Origin: a bacterium
GTDB lineage: Bacteria > Zhuqueibacterota > QNDG01 > DSAB01
Assembly: GCA_016931965.1 (NCBI GenBank)
Contig: JAFGDT010000119.1
Location: forward strand, 1-32,868
Reading direction: 5' to 3'
DNA: 32,868 bases
Shown here: piece after piece, positions 32,622 to 32,868 of the stretch
How positions within the stretch are numbered: position 1 is the first letter of the stretch
Layout: each line of letters starts with the position of its first letter
The notes under the pieces: model-generated
What the model was told of the DNA's origin: nothing
What the model saw: the letters and a program-made list of their open reading frames with translations, nothing else
Database searches by the model: none
Translations under genes and position numbers: made by a program

Positions 32622-32795
32622 GTGAAAACACATATTAAAAATAGTAAAACAAAAGATAAGGCTCAAGACCGTATAAATAGGGCGAAGCGTGATTTTGTAA
32701 GAGAATTCGATGAAATAAAACCCTTTTTACGAAAAAGAGGGGTTCGTCTTTATCGTACTACTGAAGCATGGGAAATAACTAATTCAAATGTATAA
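32622..32795 (+). CDS. 57-residue basic protein with GTG start
   Basis: GTG 32622 follows GAGGG (32610-32614) by seven bases and lies three bases after the protease stop. The product (MKTHIKNSKTKDKAQDRINR ... WEITNSNV) is basic and probably helical, without signal or membrane segment. I do not recognise it. The tight spacing and proper ribosome binding site support a real gene co-transcribed with the protease. Nothing is visible after it to the window end. Confidence 0.55.
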   Translation: MKTHIKNSKTKDKAQDRINRAKRDFVREFDEIKPFLRKRGVRLYRTTEAWEITNSNV

Positions 32796-32868
32796 AAAGC
32801 CTGCCAGATTTTAATATTCTAACTGAACTTTGGCAAGAATGGTCATAGAGCGAATTTTAACTGTTTTG

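Overview
The window looks like one contig from an uncultured, non-phototrophic bacterium. Serine/threonine kinases fused to TolB-like propellers, several Tat-exported sugar enzymes (enolase superfamily, hydroxypyruvate-isomerase-like, Gfo/Idh/MocA) and palindromic intergenic repeats are frequent in candidate phyla around the FCB group (Calditrichota, KSB1, Marinimicrobia, Latescibacterota) and in Acidobacteriota. I cannot place it more finely from the sequence alone.

Left part (1-8.8 kb): the 3' end of a TolB-propeller protein, a secreted BNR_4 propeller, a secreted CBM9-like protein and a Tat-exported mannonate-dehydratase-like enzyme together suggest polysaccharide or uronate breakdown. Next comes an AT-rich pair of membrane genes resembling carotenoid enzymes (CruF/DUF422 and a lycopene-cyclase domain). 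The first of these is preceded by a broken zinc-ribbon reading frame. A reverse-strand DUF362 Tat lipoprotein follows.

Centre (9-17.4 kb): a rearranged locus. Two 3' fragments of a tRNA-Pro flank a DoxX/TIM-barrel fusion gene, which sits behind a duplicated promoter and 5' stub of a kinase gene. The complete 887-residue kinase follows. After it come an unrecognised small protein, two further Tat-exported sugar enzymes and a 48-bp tandem repeat.

Right-centre (17.4-31 kb): a colinear reverse-strand run of 13 genes and one decayed gene, probably one sulfur operon. It starts with an Rrf2 regulator that has a near-consensus promoter and an inverted-repeat candidate operator. Then come cysteine synthase, a first DUF39 homocysteine-biosynthesis protein, an AIR-synthase-like protein, a copper ATPase with SHOCT and DUF302 proteins, cysteine desulfurase, quinolinate synthase, MnmA, a second DUF39 protein, a NIL/ferredoxin protein and a ThiI-like protein. 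A rhodanese pseudogene ends the run. Together these move sulfur from sulfide or cysteine into cysteine, homocysteine, thiolated tRNA and Fe-S clusters.

Right end (31.1-32.9 kb): a divergent, AT-rich cassette of four small or medium genes around an SDH-type (ClpP-fold) serine protease. It includes a GTG-started 57-residue gene and probably arrived by transfer.
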